Positions 43,545 to 51,143 are shown, counted from the first letter of the stretch. The stretch: DNA of 64,000 nucleotides from Paenibacillus mucilaginosus 3016 (GCF_000250655.1 NC_016935.1:6342001-6406000); one strand, 5' to 3'. Translations and numbers: made by a program. The notes: generated from the sequence alone by a model not told the origin.

Positions 43545-44015
43545 CTAGGTGAGCTCGCTGACCACGGCCTCCGCGGCGGAGGCCAGCGCTTCTCCCGCAA
43601 GGAAGATCTGCATTCCCCGGCGTCCCGCGCTGATGCTGACCGGGTCCAGGGCGAGCGCCTTCCGGTCGAGATACAGCGGATAAGCCTTCTTGATACCGAG
43701 CGGCGATACGCCCCCGCGGATATATCCGGTCAGTCCCTGGATCTCTTTGACGGGCACCATCTCGACCTTCTTGTTGCCGCTGACGGCCGCCGTTTTCTTC
43801 AGATCCAGCTCTTGGTCCCCCGGGATACAGACGACCAGCACGCCGGTCTTATCACCTCGAAGCACCAGCGTTTTGAACAGCTGGCCCGCCGGCAGACCCA
43901 CTTTGGCCGCTACCGTCCCCGCGTCCAGCTGTTCCTCCTCCCATGTGTATTCATGCAGGGTATACGCCACCCTCAGCTGATCGAGCAGCCGGCAGGCATT
44001 GGTTTTGGACGCCAC
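43545..44015 (-). CDS. ybaK: YbaK/EbsC family Cys-tRNA(Pro) deacylase
   Basis: A 156-aa editing-domain protein. GTG start (44015) with GAGGGG upstream. Motifs: EYTWEEEQLDAGTVAAKVGLP, QLFKTLVLRG (substrate lysine), LDLKKTAAVSGNKKVEMVP and GYIRGGVSPLGIKK. It removes cysteine wrongly attached to tRNA-Pro. Cytoplasmic, monocistronic. Confidence 0.92.
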   Translation of the reverse strand: MASKTNACRLLDQLRVAYTLHEYTWEEEQLDAGTVAAKVGLPAGQLFKTLVLRGDKTGVLVVCIPGDQELDLKKTAAVSGNKKVEMVPVKEIQGLTGYIRGGVSPLGIKKAYPLYLDRKALALDPVSISAGRRGMQIFLAGEALASAAEAVVSELT

Positions 44016-44227
44016 AGGAATCCCCTCTCTTGTTTTCTTCTCAGTTCATTCCCTTTCCTCGCTTCCCCCTATCATACCATAATCTCCCCGGCGTCCTGCA
44101 GTCTGCTGTGTTCATGCAGTCTGGCAGCCAAAAAACAGCGTACGAAGCATGAGCCCGTACGCCGTCTATGGGTACAATCTGTCGGATCTTGTCCTTGTTC
44201 CCAGAAAATTACACAATCTTCCTATGA

Positions 44228-44269
44228 TTCGACAATTTTCCTGCCCCTCACCGATTCAGGTTTGTCGAA
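44228..44269. promoter_or_regulatory. Inverted pair of Spo0A-type boxes
   Basis: TTCGACA (44228-44234) and TGTCGAA (44263-44269, within TTTGTCGAA) are two exact 0A boxes in inverted orientation, 28 bp apart, lying about 85-125 bp before the TATAAT (44353-44358) of the small gene at 44391. The 9-bp arms ATTCGACAA/TTGTCGAAT are perfectly complementary. Confidence 0.5.
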
Positions 44270-44390
44270 TGAGGGTAAGGGAGAATAACCGCTTCATCCA
44301 ATGTTCTTTAAATATGTGTCATACTGCACCTTCCTGAAGCATACACTTTGTCTATAATTGTCATAATGTGAATAAAAGGAGACAACCCCT

Positions 44391-44573
44391 ATGTACTATT
44401 GCATCGTATGCAAACAGCTGCATTCGTCCGAGTCGTCCCCGGATCACATGGTATTTACGACAGGCTTCCATTACGTTCATGACAACCTGTACCGTGCCGG
44501 TATGTGTGTTCGGCTCTCTAAGCGCGCAGAGACGCCCGCACCCGTAAACGTACTGCAGTCCACCTCGGCCTGA
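44391..44573 (+). CDS. Small protein with CxxC-like N-terminus (60 aa)
   Basis: MYYCIVCKQLHSSES begins with a Cys-x2-Cys pair, which could bind metal. AAAAGGAGA RBS and a TATAAT (44353-44358) upstream support expression. No family recognised. Possible sporulation or stationary-phase regulation by the 0A boxes upstream (inference). Confidence 0.6.
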   Translation: MYYCIVCKQLHSSESSPDHMVFTTGFHYVHDNLYRAGMCVRLSKRAETPAPVNVLQSTSA

Positions 44574-44631
44574 TCTCATCCTCCCCGCGAGGACACGGCC
44601 GCATCGCTCTGCCGAACCCGTCCGCCGCCCT

Positions 44632-44805
44632 TTACCTTTCCCAGGCTTTCGGCACCGTCTTCGGACGCAGAGACCGCCTCTTCTCAAGCGGCGACCGCTT
44701 CTTCTTGGCTTCGAGCAGGGAACGGATCTCCATCATGAGCAGCCTCAGCCGTTCCCCTTCATCTCTTCCGTTCGTCTTCAGTTCATCGTACAGATTGCTC
44801 TTCAC
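44632..44805 (-). CDS. Small basic helical protein (57 aa)
   Basis: GTG start at 44805 with AAGGAG nine bases upstream. MKSNLYDELKTNGRDEGERL is followed by RLLMMEIRSLLEAKKKRSPL and a Lys/Arg-rich tail ending KAWER. Predicted as a single long helix, possibly nucleic-acid binding. It lies 47 bp after the WYL-like gene on the same strand. Below the usual annotation cut-off of 60 codons. Confidence 0.6.
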   Translation of the reverse strand: MKSNLYDELKTNGRDEGERLRLLMMEIRSLLEAKKKRSPLEKRRSLRPKTVPKAWER

Positions 44806-44852
44806 TGCCTCCAGCTCCTTACCCCGGCCCAGCCTCTATCCCGCAGGACAAG

Positions 44853-45059
44853 CTACGCACCCCTGCCCCGGAGCGGCTGATATGCCAATATTCCTCCGAG
44901 TGCAAAGCTGCGGACGGCCCTGCGCTCCGTACAATAGGCCAATACATAGCTTCCGTGCACCGACAAAATCCGGACGACCCGCTTCGTGAAGCGCTCGGCT
45001 CCATCGGAATAAATAAGCTCCACCATGCTTCCCTTGTACTTCTGCATCCAGGCTTCCAA
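44853..45059 (-). CDS. Small SH3/WYL-like domain protein (68 aa)
   Basis: TTG start at 45059 (GGAGG ten bases upstream). The core KGSMVELIYSDGAERFTKR, VRILSVHGSYVLAYCTERRA and RSFALGGILA resembles the small beta-barrel found in WYL-domain regulators, here free-standing. An ATG at 45047 is an alternative start. Probably co-transcribed with the 57-aa gene. Confidence 0.65.
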   Translation of the reverse strand: MEAWMQKYKGSMVELIYSDGAERFTKRVVRILSVHGSYVLAYCTERRAVRSFALGGILAYQPLRGRGA

Positions 45060-45205
45060 CAGCCATCCCTCCTCCGGAACAAGAACACCCGTTCTCTTGT
45101 AATCTTATTATGCCAAACATTCGTTCGTATTTCAAGTGGTACATTCCGCTCATTTTGGTGTAATATCTTAACAAAACGCCGATGCTAAGAGCAGGGGGAA
45201 TCCTT

Positions 45206-45367
45206 ATGAAAATCATGATAAGCGTGGAGGAAGCCATGCAGCGCGGGATCTGGCCGCAGCTGCTGAAGATGTTCGGACGGGACCCTGAGGAGGATTTCTG
45301 GCCGAAGGAAGAATTCATTCTCACCGAAGATCAGGCGGCGGAGCTCAATCTGATCCCCAGAGCCTGA
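45206..45367 (+). CDS. Small hypothetical protein (53 aa)
   Basis: MKIMISVEEAMQRGIWPQLL with a C-terminal acidic part ending AELNLIPRA. AGGGGGAA RBS nine bases upstream. No known family; likely cytoplasmic. Followed by a terminator. Confidence 0.6.
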   Translation: MKIMISVEEAMQRGIWPQLLKMFGRDPEEDFWPKEEFILTEDQAAELNLIPRA

Positions 45368-45383
45368 AGCAGCGCATACAGCA

Positions 45384-45424
45384 AAGAGGCACCTCTCTTA
45401 GGAGAAGGCGCCTCTTGTTTTGTT
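45384..45424 (+). terminator. Terminator after the 53-aa gene
   Basis: AAGAGGC/GCCTCTT closing an imperfect stem, then a short T-rich tail GTTTTGTT. Confidence 0.6.
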
Positions 45425-45439
45425 CTTGGCTATGTACCG

Positions 45440-45643
45440 TCACCGTTTGGGCCGGCCGCGGCTTCCCCAATCGATGGAGCTGTCGCGCGGGTCCGTGATG
45501 TTAATGTCCTCATTGCGGACCGTCTGGAGCAGGTCGGCGATCGTCCGGTCCAGCAGTTCTCCCTTATGCCTGGAGAACAGCCGCCGCCGTTCTTTCATCA
45601 GAATCTCCACAATGAGCTTCTTCTGCTGTTTGCTGAGCAGCAT
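45440..45643 (-). CDS. Small conserved hypothetical protein (67 aa)
   Basis: MLLSKQQKKLIVEILMKERR then RTIADLLQTVRNEDIN and a basic end RGRPKR. GCGGGAGG RBS. Twelve bases separate it from the glyoxalase gene upstream, so they are probably one operon. No family recognised. Confidence 0.65.
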   Translation of the reverse strand: MLLSKQQKKLIVEILMKERRRLFSRHKGELLDRTIADLLQTVRNEDINITDPRDSSIDWGSRGRPKR

Positions 45644-45655
45644 GGCCCTCCCGCC

Positions 45656-46045
45656 TTACCGTGTGGATTGGAAGAACTCGATCCACTCTCCGTCCGGACC
45701 GTGGAAGAAGAAATACCGGGAGCCGTTCGGCAGCGTGATGATGTCCTCATCGATCCGCTTGACATCCAGCTTCCCGATCCGCTCGAACTCCTCTTCGATA
45801 TCGTCCACCGTGAACGCCAGATGATGCACCTTGCCCTCCTGGGGAAGCCCGTCGTTATACCCCTGGATGAGCTCCACTTCCGTCTCCCCCTGTTCGCCGA
45901 AGCCGAGAAACGCCAGCTTGATGACGCCGTTCGTATGAAGCAGGGTGTCCTTCAGCTTGAGGCCCACCACTTTCTCATAAAACTCGACGGAGGTATCCAT
46001 ATCTTTGACCATAATGCCGATGTGCTCAATTCGGGTGCGTGCCAC
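45656..46045 (-). CDS. VOC/glyoxalase superfamily protein
   Basis: A 129-aa protein with two beta-alpha-beta-beta-beta repeats: RIEHIGIMVKDMDTSVEFYE and VHHLAFTVDDIEEEFERIG, then FFFHGPDGEWIEFFQS. Metal-ligand positions H (IEHI), E (VELIQ), H (VHHL), E (WIEFF) fit a glyoxalase I or methylmalonyl-CoA epimerase-like enzyme. GTG start at 46045 (GGAGAG upstream) is preferred over the longer frame. Operon with the 67-aa gene. Confidence 0.82.
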   Translation of the reverse strand: MARTRIEHIGIMVKDMDTSVEFYEKVVGLKLKDTLLHTNGVIKLAFLGFGEQGETEVELIQGYNDGLPQEGKVHHLAFTVDDIEEEFERIGKLDVKRIDEDIITLPNGSRYFFFHGPDGEWIEFFQSTR

Positions 46046-46280
46046 TTCGCCAGCTCTCCTCTCATATCCCTTGGTTTTCACCGTATTATACCATACCCGG
46101 CCTTGGCTCGGCTTCCTTCCGAGGATGCTGTCGTTCGCCTGAGCTTCCTCCCGGCTTGCCGTCAATGAGCCTTTAGGGCAGGATGCTTCTGGGCACCCCG
46201 CCGCTGTTGCAGGCATATAGTGGTAGAAAAACCAACAGCGATTCCCTAGGGAAATCGCCCTGAAAGGATGCGGCTGCTCC

Positions 46281-46517
46281 ATGAACCGTAATGCGATACT
46301 TCGAGCTCTTGCTCCATCGGAGGCCGGATACGGCGCCTCCCCCTCTTCTCCTGTTCCCGGGCCCGCCAACGAAGCTCATACCCTCCAGCAGCTCCTTCAG
46401 CATGGCATAGACCCGGTCAGTGCCTCACGGATCGTGGAATCCTGGGAGGCCGGCGAGCTGTTTCCGCCGTACCAGAGCGGGTCGGTGTTCCATCTCTGGG
46501 GCAAGTACCTCGTATAA
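46281..46517 (+). CDS. Small hypothetical protein (78 aa)
   Basis: MNRNAILRALAPSEAGYGAS, a Pro/Ser linker, then LLQHGIDPVSASRIVESWEA and VFHLWGKYLV. A weak GAAAGGAT lies 13 bases upstream. It ends eight bases before the stop of the convergent gerPE gene. No family recognised. Confidence 0.5.
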   Translation: MNRNAILRALAPSEAGYGASPSSPVPGPANEAHTLQQLLQHGIDPVSASRIVESWEAGELFPPYQSGSVFHLWGKYLV

Positions 46518-46524
46518 CCGGCCT

Positions 46525-46911
46525 TCAGCTGTCATTGCGGGCCCGCAGCAGCTGCCGGATATGCTTCACCCGGGATTCCGCCCGGACGGAGCGGTTCGAG
46601 CCCACCTGAACCATGGAGGAGGAGGAGACGGCGGTTATCCGAACCCGGTCCACCTCGATCCGGGCACAGGTCTGTCTTGCGGTCAGGCTTACGGGCTGCT
46701 CTTCGGAAGGCAGCGGAATCGGCATAACGAACAAGGGAAAGTCTTCAAACTTTCCCTCATTCCCGTAATAACGAGGGATTTCCCGCTGCACGGCCAAAGC
46801 CAGTGAGACCGGTGCAAAATCGACCAGATCCCCTATCAGCAGCGTGGACGCATAGCCTATATCAATGACCCGGATGCTTCCGACGACGGAGGTCCTTATC
46901 CCGCTGCTCAC
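46525..46911 (-). CDS. gerPE: Spore germination protein GerPE
   Basis: A 128-aa protein with VVGSIRVIDIGYASTLLIGD, the GerPE start, and a basic C-terminus. It is the last gene of the operon and overlaps gerPD by four bases. GerP proteins localise to the inner coat and let germinants pass through the spore coat; made in the mother cell under sigma-K and GerE. No membrane segment or catalytic motif. Confidence 0.88.
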   Translation of the reverse strand: MSSGIRTSVVGSIRVIDIGYASTLLIGDLVDFAPVSLALAVQREIPRYYGNEGKFEDFPLFVMPIPLPSEEQPVSLTARQTCARIEVDRVRITAVSSSSMVQVGSNRSVRAESRVKHIRQLLRARNDS

Positions 46912-47093
46912 TCGGGCTCCTCCGGGTTTAAGGGCTCCAGCGGACCGATAATCAGCGACTCAGGCGGTGTATCGAACACGCTGGAGAGGCGGATAAGGTT
47001 CGCATCACCGATCAAGAACAGGGAAGCACTCGCTACCCCTGTAATATGTACGTTGCCCACATGCAGCCCTTTGTTGTCCACGAACAGATTCAT
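46908..47093 (-). CDS. gerPD: Spore germination protein GerPD
   Basis: A 61-aa protein: MNLFVDNKGLHVGNVHITGV, then ASASLFLIGDANLIRLSSVF, the GerPD family pattern. Four-base overlaps at both ends (with gerPC at its start, gerPE at its end) show tight operon coupling. Confidence 0.88.
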   Translation of the reverse strand: MNLFVDNKGLHVGNVHITGVASASLFLIGDANLIRLSSVFDTPPESLIIGPLEPLNPEEPE

Positions 47094-47704
47094 GTCCCAC
47101 CCTCTCCCTTCAGATCAGCTTGCTTCTTCACAAAATACTGCTGCATCCCCCTGCGGACGTCTTCGATCACCCGGGTTTCGACCCACTTCTCCTGCTCCTC
47201 CGAAAGCTCGGGCTGTTCTGGATCCCCTGCGGATTTCAGATAATGATCAATCCTTGGCCCCACCTGGTTCTGGAGATCACCGATCATCATATTGTGAAAA
47301 TCCTTGCCAAACTCCACGCCGTATTGGCGCTCGAGCTCACTGAGCTCAGCCGGACAGGACCGTTCCAGATAATCGAAAACGTTCTTCTGGATACGTGAGA
47401 AGGACTCGGACTTTGAGGTATTCGTGCGGATCGTCTCCCCGCCCGCGGTGGCATCCTCCAGGGAAGCCGCGCCAAGACCCGCGGGAGAGAGTCCCACATT
47501 CAGCGTTCCTTCGAGCGTATCCACCTTAAGCTGATCAAAATTGTATTCGATTTTCTCGATGGTAATCCCCTTCTGTTTCTTCAGCGTCTCCACTTCCTGT
47601 GCCAAGGATTCCACCCGCATCTCCAGCCAGCGGATTCGGTCCGTCTGCCAAGCCAGGTATTCGTTCAGCTTTCGGAAGTACGACTCGGGAGTCATGAGGT
47701 TCAT
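47090..47704 (-). CDS. gerPC: Spore germination protein GerPC
   Basis: A 204-aa protein with a coiled-coil N-terminus (WQTDRIRWLEMRVESLAQEV) and KIEYNFDQLKVDTLEGTLNV, the GerPC signature. It is required with the other gerP products for normal coat permeability. Third gene of the operon; 16-bp gap to gerPB. Confidence 0.9.
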   Translation of the reverse strand: MNLMTPESYFRKLNEYLAWQTDRIRWLEMRVESLAQEVETLKKQKGITIEKIEYNFDQLKVDTLEGTLNVGLSPAGLGAASLEDATAGGETIRTNTSKSESFSRIQKNVFDYLERSCPAELSELERQYGVEFGKDFHNMMIGDLQNQVGPRIDHYLKSAGDPEQPELSEEQEKWVETRVIEDVRRGMQQYFVKKQADLKGEGGT

Positions 47705-47720
47705 CGATTATTCCTCCGTT

Positions 47721-47942
47721 TCACCTGGGTGATGGCAGCGGAACCAAAGGCAGGGGAGATTGTTCCTCCCCGCTTGCCCCCCCTTCAAAGCCCGGAGCCG
47801 GCCCGGTGAATCCGCCCGTATTGTATAAATTGGACAGCGATCGGATGGTGCCCGCCGTTCCAATCTGCAGAACGGATGAATTGGACACGGACCCTATTTT
47901 CAATTGGTGGATCACGATCTGTTGATGGATCACCAGCTGCAC
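47721..47942 (-). CDS. gerPB: Spore germination protein GerPB
   Basis: A 73-aa protein: MQLVIHQQIVIHQLKIGSVS and SSVLQIGTAGTIRSLSNLYN, typical GerPB, with a Pro/Ser-rich tail ending LPSPR. Three-bp gap from gerPA. Confidence 0.9.
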   Translation of the reverse strand: MQLVIHQQIVIHQLKIGSVSNSSVLQIGTAGTIRSLSNLYNTGGFTGPAPGFEGGASGEEQSPLPLVPLPSPR

Positions 47943-47945
47943 GAC

Positions 47946-48179
47946 TCACACCACCGCCTTATCTGCCGACGTGATCGTAGAATCGGCGAAGTCCGCGTCA
48001 TAGGTATTGGTTGTGCTGACCATATTATAAATCCGCAGTCCGTCGCCCGTATTGAATGAGCCTGCTCCGGCAAAGGTTTTGGCCGCAGAGTTCGGCGCGA
48101 TTTGGATCGAGTCGCCAATATGCACTACGGAGCCTGTACCGACGTTGACAATCTTGATTGCACCTACGACTGCCGGCAT
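47946..48179 (-). CDS. gerPA: Spore germination protein GerPA
   Basis: A 77-aa protein; MPAVVGAIKIVNVGTGSVVH at 48179 (AGGGTG upstream) is the family N-terminus. SFNTGDGLRIYNMVSTTNTYDADFAD follows. First gene of the operon gerPA-PB-PC-PD-PE. The upstream frame extends but without start signals. Confidence 0.9.
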   Translation of the reverse strand: MPAVVGAIKIVNVGTGSVVHIGDSIQIAPNSAAKTFAGAGSFNTGDGLRIYNMVSTTNTYDADFADSTITSADKAVV

Positions 48180-48211
48180 GAGCAACACCCTATCCGTTAT
48201 TGGATTTGATA

Positions 48212-48299
48212 CAGTATATGATTCTGTGCCTTCAAGTATGTTTTTGGCGGGGGAGCGCTCCGCAGGCAATCATGCTTTGGTGCGCGGGGTCATATACTT
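48212..48299. promoter_or_regulatory. Divergent sigma-K-like -10 elements between gerPA and the gerT-like gene
   Basis: Minus strand CATATACTG (48212-48220) with an AC about 17 bases upstream, and plus strand CATATACTT (48291-48299); both approximate the sigma-K -10 CATANNNTA. GerE sites were not resolvable by eye. Confidence 0.4.
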
Positions 48300-48323
48300 G
48301 AAGCAGCGAGGAGTTGATGACAT

Positions 48324-48791
48324 ATGGAGGGTCCGAACCCCAATCCGTTCGAGATGAATTGGAAGCAGTTCGAGCAGTTCTTTGGCGGCAGGATGCCGTT
48401 TGCCGGCCAGGCCGGCATGCCGGAGGCCGGTGAAGGGATGGCCTGGGTGGAGAATTACGTGAAGGACGTGCTGCGTCAGGCGATACCCGCTGCGGAGGCG
48501 CCGTCCATCAAGCATCATTTTCACTCCGAAATCTTCGATACCCATAAGAGCGTTATCGTCAAAGTGCATATTCCCGACCGGGCCCAGGCACGCCAGCTGC
48601 GTCTCCTGCTCAGTGTCAGCCAGGTGCGGCTGGAGAACCTCCCGGATGATAATACGCAGACGATCCGCCTCACCTCGCCCATCGTCCCGGGAAGCTGCAA
48701 AGCCGTCTACCGCCAAGGTGTCCTGCAGCTGCATCTTCGCAAACAGGCCGCCGACCATCTGTTTCATGAGATCGATATCCGCTTTTCCTGA
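48324..48791 (+). CDS. GerT-like spore protein (Hsp20/alpha-crystallin fold)
   Basis: A 155-aa protein with an alpha-crystallin-like beta sandwich: HHFHSEIFDTHKSVIVKVHI, DRAQARQLRLLLSVSQVRLE, GSCKAVYRQGVLQLHLRKQ. The size and fold match the Hsp20-related spore protein GerT, which is under sigma-K in Bacillus subtilis. N-terminus MEGPNPNPFEMNWKQFEQFF replaces a typical Hsp20 arm. Transcribed divergently from gerPA. The gerT name is inferred; a CotM-like Hsp20 is possible. Confidence 0.65.
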   Translation: MEGPNPNPFEMNWKQFEQFFGGRMPFAGQAGMPEAGEGMAWVENYVKDVLRQAIPAAEAPSIKHHFHSEIFDTHKSVIVKVHIPDRAQARQLRLLLSVSQVRLENLPDDNTQTIRLTSPIVPGSCKAVYRQGVLQLHLRKQAADHLFHEIDIRFS

Positions 48792-48823
48792 AGAGCTCCG
48801 GCTGCCGTGCAGTAACCTTTGAA

Positions 48824-48877
48824 TAAAAAAACGCGCACCGTCCGTCTCATCCGTATAGATGAGCGCCAGTGCGCGCA
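48824..48877 (-). terminator. Terminator for gerPF, minus strand
   Basis: Minus strand CGCGCAC...CTCATC/GATGAG...GTGCGCG, branched, then seven T residues. The A-tract on the plus strand may also end the gerT-like transcript. Confidence 0.8.
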
Positions 48878-48911
48878 CGTTCCCGAATCATCGGAAGGCC
48901 GAAGCCTCCGG

Positions 48912-49130
48912 CTAATTGTTCGCCGTGTTGTTCGAATCAGCGATATCGGGATCCAGGGTGTTGGTGAAGCTTACCAGGGTAAAGGTCGCACTGAAATCGC
49001 CGGTATTGCCGCCGCCGGCGCCTGAGGCGCTCTTGGAAGTGCTCTTCGGGGTAATCTGCAGCACGTCGCCGAAGACCAGCTCCCCGTCGTTGCCCGTAAT
49101 CTTGATCGGTGCCAGAATAATGGAAGGCAT
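48912..49130 (-). CDS. gerPF: Spore germination protein GerPF (separate from the gerPA-PE operon)
   Basis: A 72-aa GerPA/PF-type protein: MPSIILAPIKITGNDGELVF, then GDVLQITPKSTSKSASGAGG and FTNTLDPDIADSN. The NTGDF and NTLDPDxxD features are those of GerPF/GerPA. AGGAGG before ATG 49130. In Bacillus subtilis gerPF is the sixth gene of the operon; here it stands upstream of gerPA with the gerT-like gene between. Confidence 0.85.
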   Translation of the reverse strand: MPSIILAPIKITGNDGELVFGDVLQITPKSTSKSASGAGGGNTGDFSATFTLVSFTNTLDPDIADSNNTANN

Positions 49131-49208
49131 AGGGCTTCCTCCTCTGCTTGTAGTGATAAAGTATATGCGAGCGCCCACGAAAAACAACCGTCCATCCTGG
49201 CAAAATGA

Positions 49209-49253
49209 AAAAGGGTTTATCTCCCACGTCCGAAGACGAAATGGAGATAAACC
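49209..49253 (-). terminator. Terminator for the tRNA cluster, minus strand
   Basis: Perfect 12-bp stem GGGTTTATCTCC/GGAGATAAACCC; on the minus strand it is followed by TTTTT. Confidence 0.88.
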
Positions 49254-49272
49254 CTATAGTGTCAAAAGCATC

Positions 49273-49358
49273 TGCCGAAGACCGGGATCGAACCGGTACG
49301 GTGGTCACCCACCGCAGGATTTTAAGTCCTGTGCGTCTGCCAATTCCGCCACTCCGGC
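49273..49358 (-). tRNA. tRNA-Leu (TAA)
   Basis: Class II tRNA of 86 nt; acceptor GCCGGAG/CTTCGGC, anticodon loop ACTTAAAAT with TAA, long variable arm TGCGGTGGGTGACCACCGT, T-loop TTCGATC. CCA not encoded. Confidence 0.93.
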
Positions 49359-49365
49359 ATGAGAG

Positions 49366-49442
49366 TGGTGGGCCCTGAGGGACTCGAACCCCCGACCAAT
49401 CGGTTATGAGCCGACCGCTCTAACCAACTGAGCTAAGGGCCC
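49366..49442 (-). tRNA. tRNA with CAT anticodon, probably tRNA-Ile2 (lysidine type)
   Basis: Acceptor GGGCCCT/AGGGCCC, D-loop AGTTGGTT, anticodon loop CTCATAA, CCA encoded. It differs from the initiator next to it (paired position 1-72), and resembles Bacillus tRNA-Ile(CAU) more than elongator Met, so decoding of AUA after lysidine modification is likely. Confidence 0.8.
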
Positions 49443-49461
49443 ACAATGGAAGCAGGATGTT

Positions 49462-49538
<77 letters not shown>

Positions 49539-49613
49539 CCAGTTAGAGATCCAATGCTTTATGGCGACAAAAATAAATATACACCATGCCAAACACAGGA
49601 GTCAAGTATAAAT

Positions 49614-49778
49614 TTATACCGTATACCGGACGCCGAAACGCCCTTTGCGCGAACGGAATACCTGCACCTCGGTCGGGCATTCGTATCCATAAATCCACCA
49701 GTCCTCTTCCATCCGCTTGGCCAGACAGCCTGCCTGAAACTTGCTGTCGTATAATTTTACCCAATAGATCCAATTCAT
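49614..49778 (-). CDS. Small aromatic-rich protein (54 aa)
   Basis: ATG 49778 with GCGGAG ten bases upstream. MNWIYWVKLYDSKFQAGCLA then KRMEEDWWIYGYECPTEVQV and FRSRKGRFGVRYTV. Five Trp/many Tyr in 54 residues and two Cys; compact domain likely. Too short for standard ORF cut-offs; placed just upstream of the tRNA cluster. Confidence 0.65.
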   Translation of the reverse strand: MNWIYWVKLYDSKFQAGCLAKRMEEDWWIYGYECPTEVQVFRSRKGRFGVRYTV

Positions 49779-49831
49779 CGGTTCACGCTCCGCTTGCCAG
49801 CCGTTGATGATTTCCTTCCCTTATCATAACC

Positions 49832-49868
49832 AAAAAGAAGCTTCCTTATTTGGGAGAGAAGCTTCTTC
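49832..49868 (-). terminator. Terminator for pgpA, minus strand
   Basis: AAGAAGCTTC/GAAGCTTCTT stem with a 13-base loop; on the minus strand followed by TTT after the stem. Confidence 0.75.
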
Positions 49869-49908
49869 TTGTGCACGGTGTATGAATGAAACCCGGAGCA
49901 AGCAGCGG

Positions 49909-50460
49909 TCAGCTTGCATTCTCCTCCGGTTTGGCGATGTAGGTCACGACACTTTCCTTCTCTTCGAGATCCCGCTGGTGGTGTGCGATACGGGACGAAG
50001 CTGAAGAAGCGATGGCGGCGACGAGGTCATCAAGGAACGTATGCACCTGCTTGCCGTTCTTCGTATCCAGCCGCTTAATGATGCCGATCTTATGCTTGTC
50101 TAAGTGGCCGAAGGTCGTGACGGCAATGCTCCCGTAGCCGAATACCGAGCCGAGGGCGAGCGTTTCGTCGCACCCGAAGAGGCCTTCATCCGACTCGATG
50201 ATCGACTGGATCGGTTCCGACAGCAGCCCCTTCTCGGTCAGCATGTCGAGCTCGATCCCGACCAGAATCGCATGCTGGAGCTCGCGCTTCTTCAGCACCG
50301 CGTGCACGGAACTCACGCAGTCCTCTAAAGTCAGATGGGGCTGGTAAGGCAGCTGCATTTCCCGAACGATCTCGGCGATATCTTCTATGGTAACCCCGCG
50401 CTCTTCCAGTTTCTGATAAACGGCGGTTTTGACTTCGACGCTGTGAACCTGACGCTTCAT
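49909..50460 (-). CDS. pgpA: Phosphatidylglycerophosphatase A family protein (YutG)
   Basis: A 183-aa protein of the YutG/PgpA type. MKRQVHSVEVKTAVYQKLEE and GVTIEDIAEIVREMQLPY form the N-domain; the PgpA core has GLFGCDETLALGSVFGYGSI and HTFLDDLVAAIASSASSRIAHHQRD with the phosphatase-site Asp residues. It is proposed to remove phosphate from phosphatidylglycerophosphate in phospholipid synthesis. RBS AAAGGGG. Monocistronic. Confidence 0.88.
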   Translation of the reverse strand: MKRQVHSVEVKTAVYQKLEERGVTIEDIAEIVREMQLPYQPHLTLEDCVSSVHAVLKKRELQHAILVGIELDMLTEKGLLSEPIQSIIESDEGLFGCDETLALGSVFGYGSIAVTTFGHLDKHKIGIIKRLDTKNGKQVHTFLDDLVAAIASSASSRIAHHQRDLEEKESVVTYIAKPEENAS

Positions 50461-50619
50461 GGAGATCGCCCCTTTTACCGGAATGCGTTCATTATAACAT
50501 ACAATGATAGCGCTTGCATTAGGCTCGTGCAGGGAAAAGGGACATCTTTTTCCACGGAAGGTTTTTCCCTTGGAATGCTTGCCCAGCAGGCGTTATAATG
50601 AATAAAAGGAGGGAATCCC

Positions 50620-51129
50620 ATGTTCTATGGTATCGCCGTATTTCCGTCTCAAGAAATAGCCGAGATCGCAGCGCCGCTGCGCAAACGATATGATCCCCGC
50701 GACTTTCTGATCCGTCCGCATCTCACGGTGTACGAGAAGCAGGAGTGGACGCACGAGCAGCTGAATGACGCCATAGCCGTTCTCCATTCCATCGCAGGCG
50801 CCTGGAAGCCGTTCCCGCTTCACTTTAACCGGTTCTCCAGCTTCTATCCTGCCAGCAATGTCATCTATATGGCCCTCTCCGATCCGGAACCGATGCGCCG
50901 CCTGCATGAAGCCATCGCCCAAGGTCTCCCGCGGCCCGTACCGAAGACTTACACGTATACGCCGCATCTGACGGTCGCTCAGGAGCTTGGTGACGACGAG
51001 CTCCACGATGTCCTGTCGAGCCTGAAGAATCAGACGCTGGACCTGCAGTGCACGGTTGACCGGTTCACCCTGCTGCGTCAGGAGCAGAACGGCGTCTGGA
51101 AGACGATCAGCGAGTTTGTGCTCTCATAG
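50620..51129 (+). CDS. yjcG: 2'-5' RNA ligase/phosphoesterase family protein YjcG
   Basis: A 169-aa two-HxT phosphoesterase: HLTVYEKQ (near residue 34) and YTPHLTVAQELGDDEL (near 117) are the paired catalytic motifs. The family hydrolyses or ligates 2'-5' phosphodiester bonds or cyclic phosphates in RNA. AAAAGGAGGG RBS. Size as in Bacillus YjcG. A terminator follows. Confidence 0.9.
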   Translation: MFYGIAVFPSQEIAEIAAPLRKRYDPRDFLIRPHLTVYEKQEWTHEQLNDAIAVLHSIAGAWKPFPLHFNRFSSFYPASNVIYMALSDPEPMRRLHEAIAQGLPRPVPKTYTYTPHLTVAQELGDDELHDVLSSLKNQTLDLQCTVDRFTLLRQEQNGVWKTISEFVLS

Positions 51130-51143
51130 ATTTATACCTAAAG

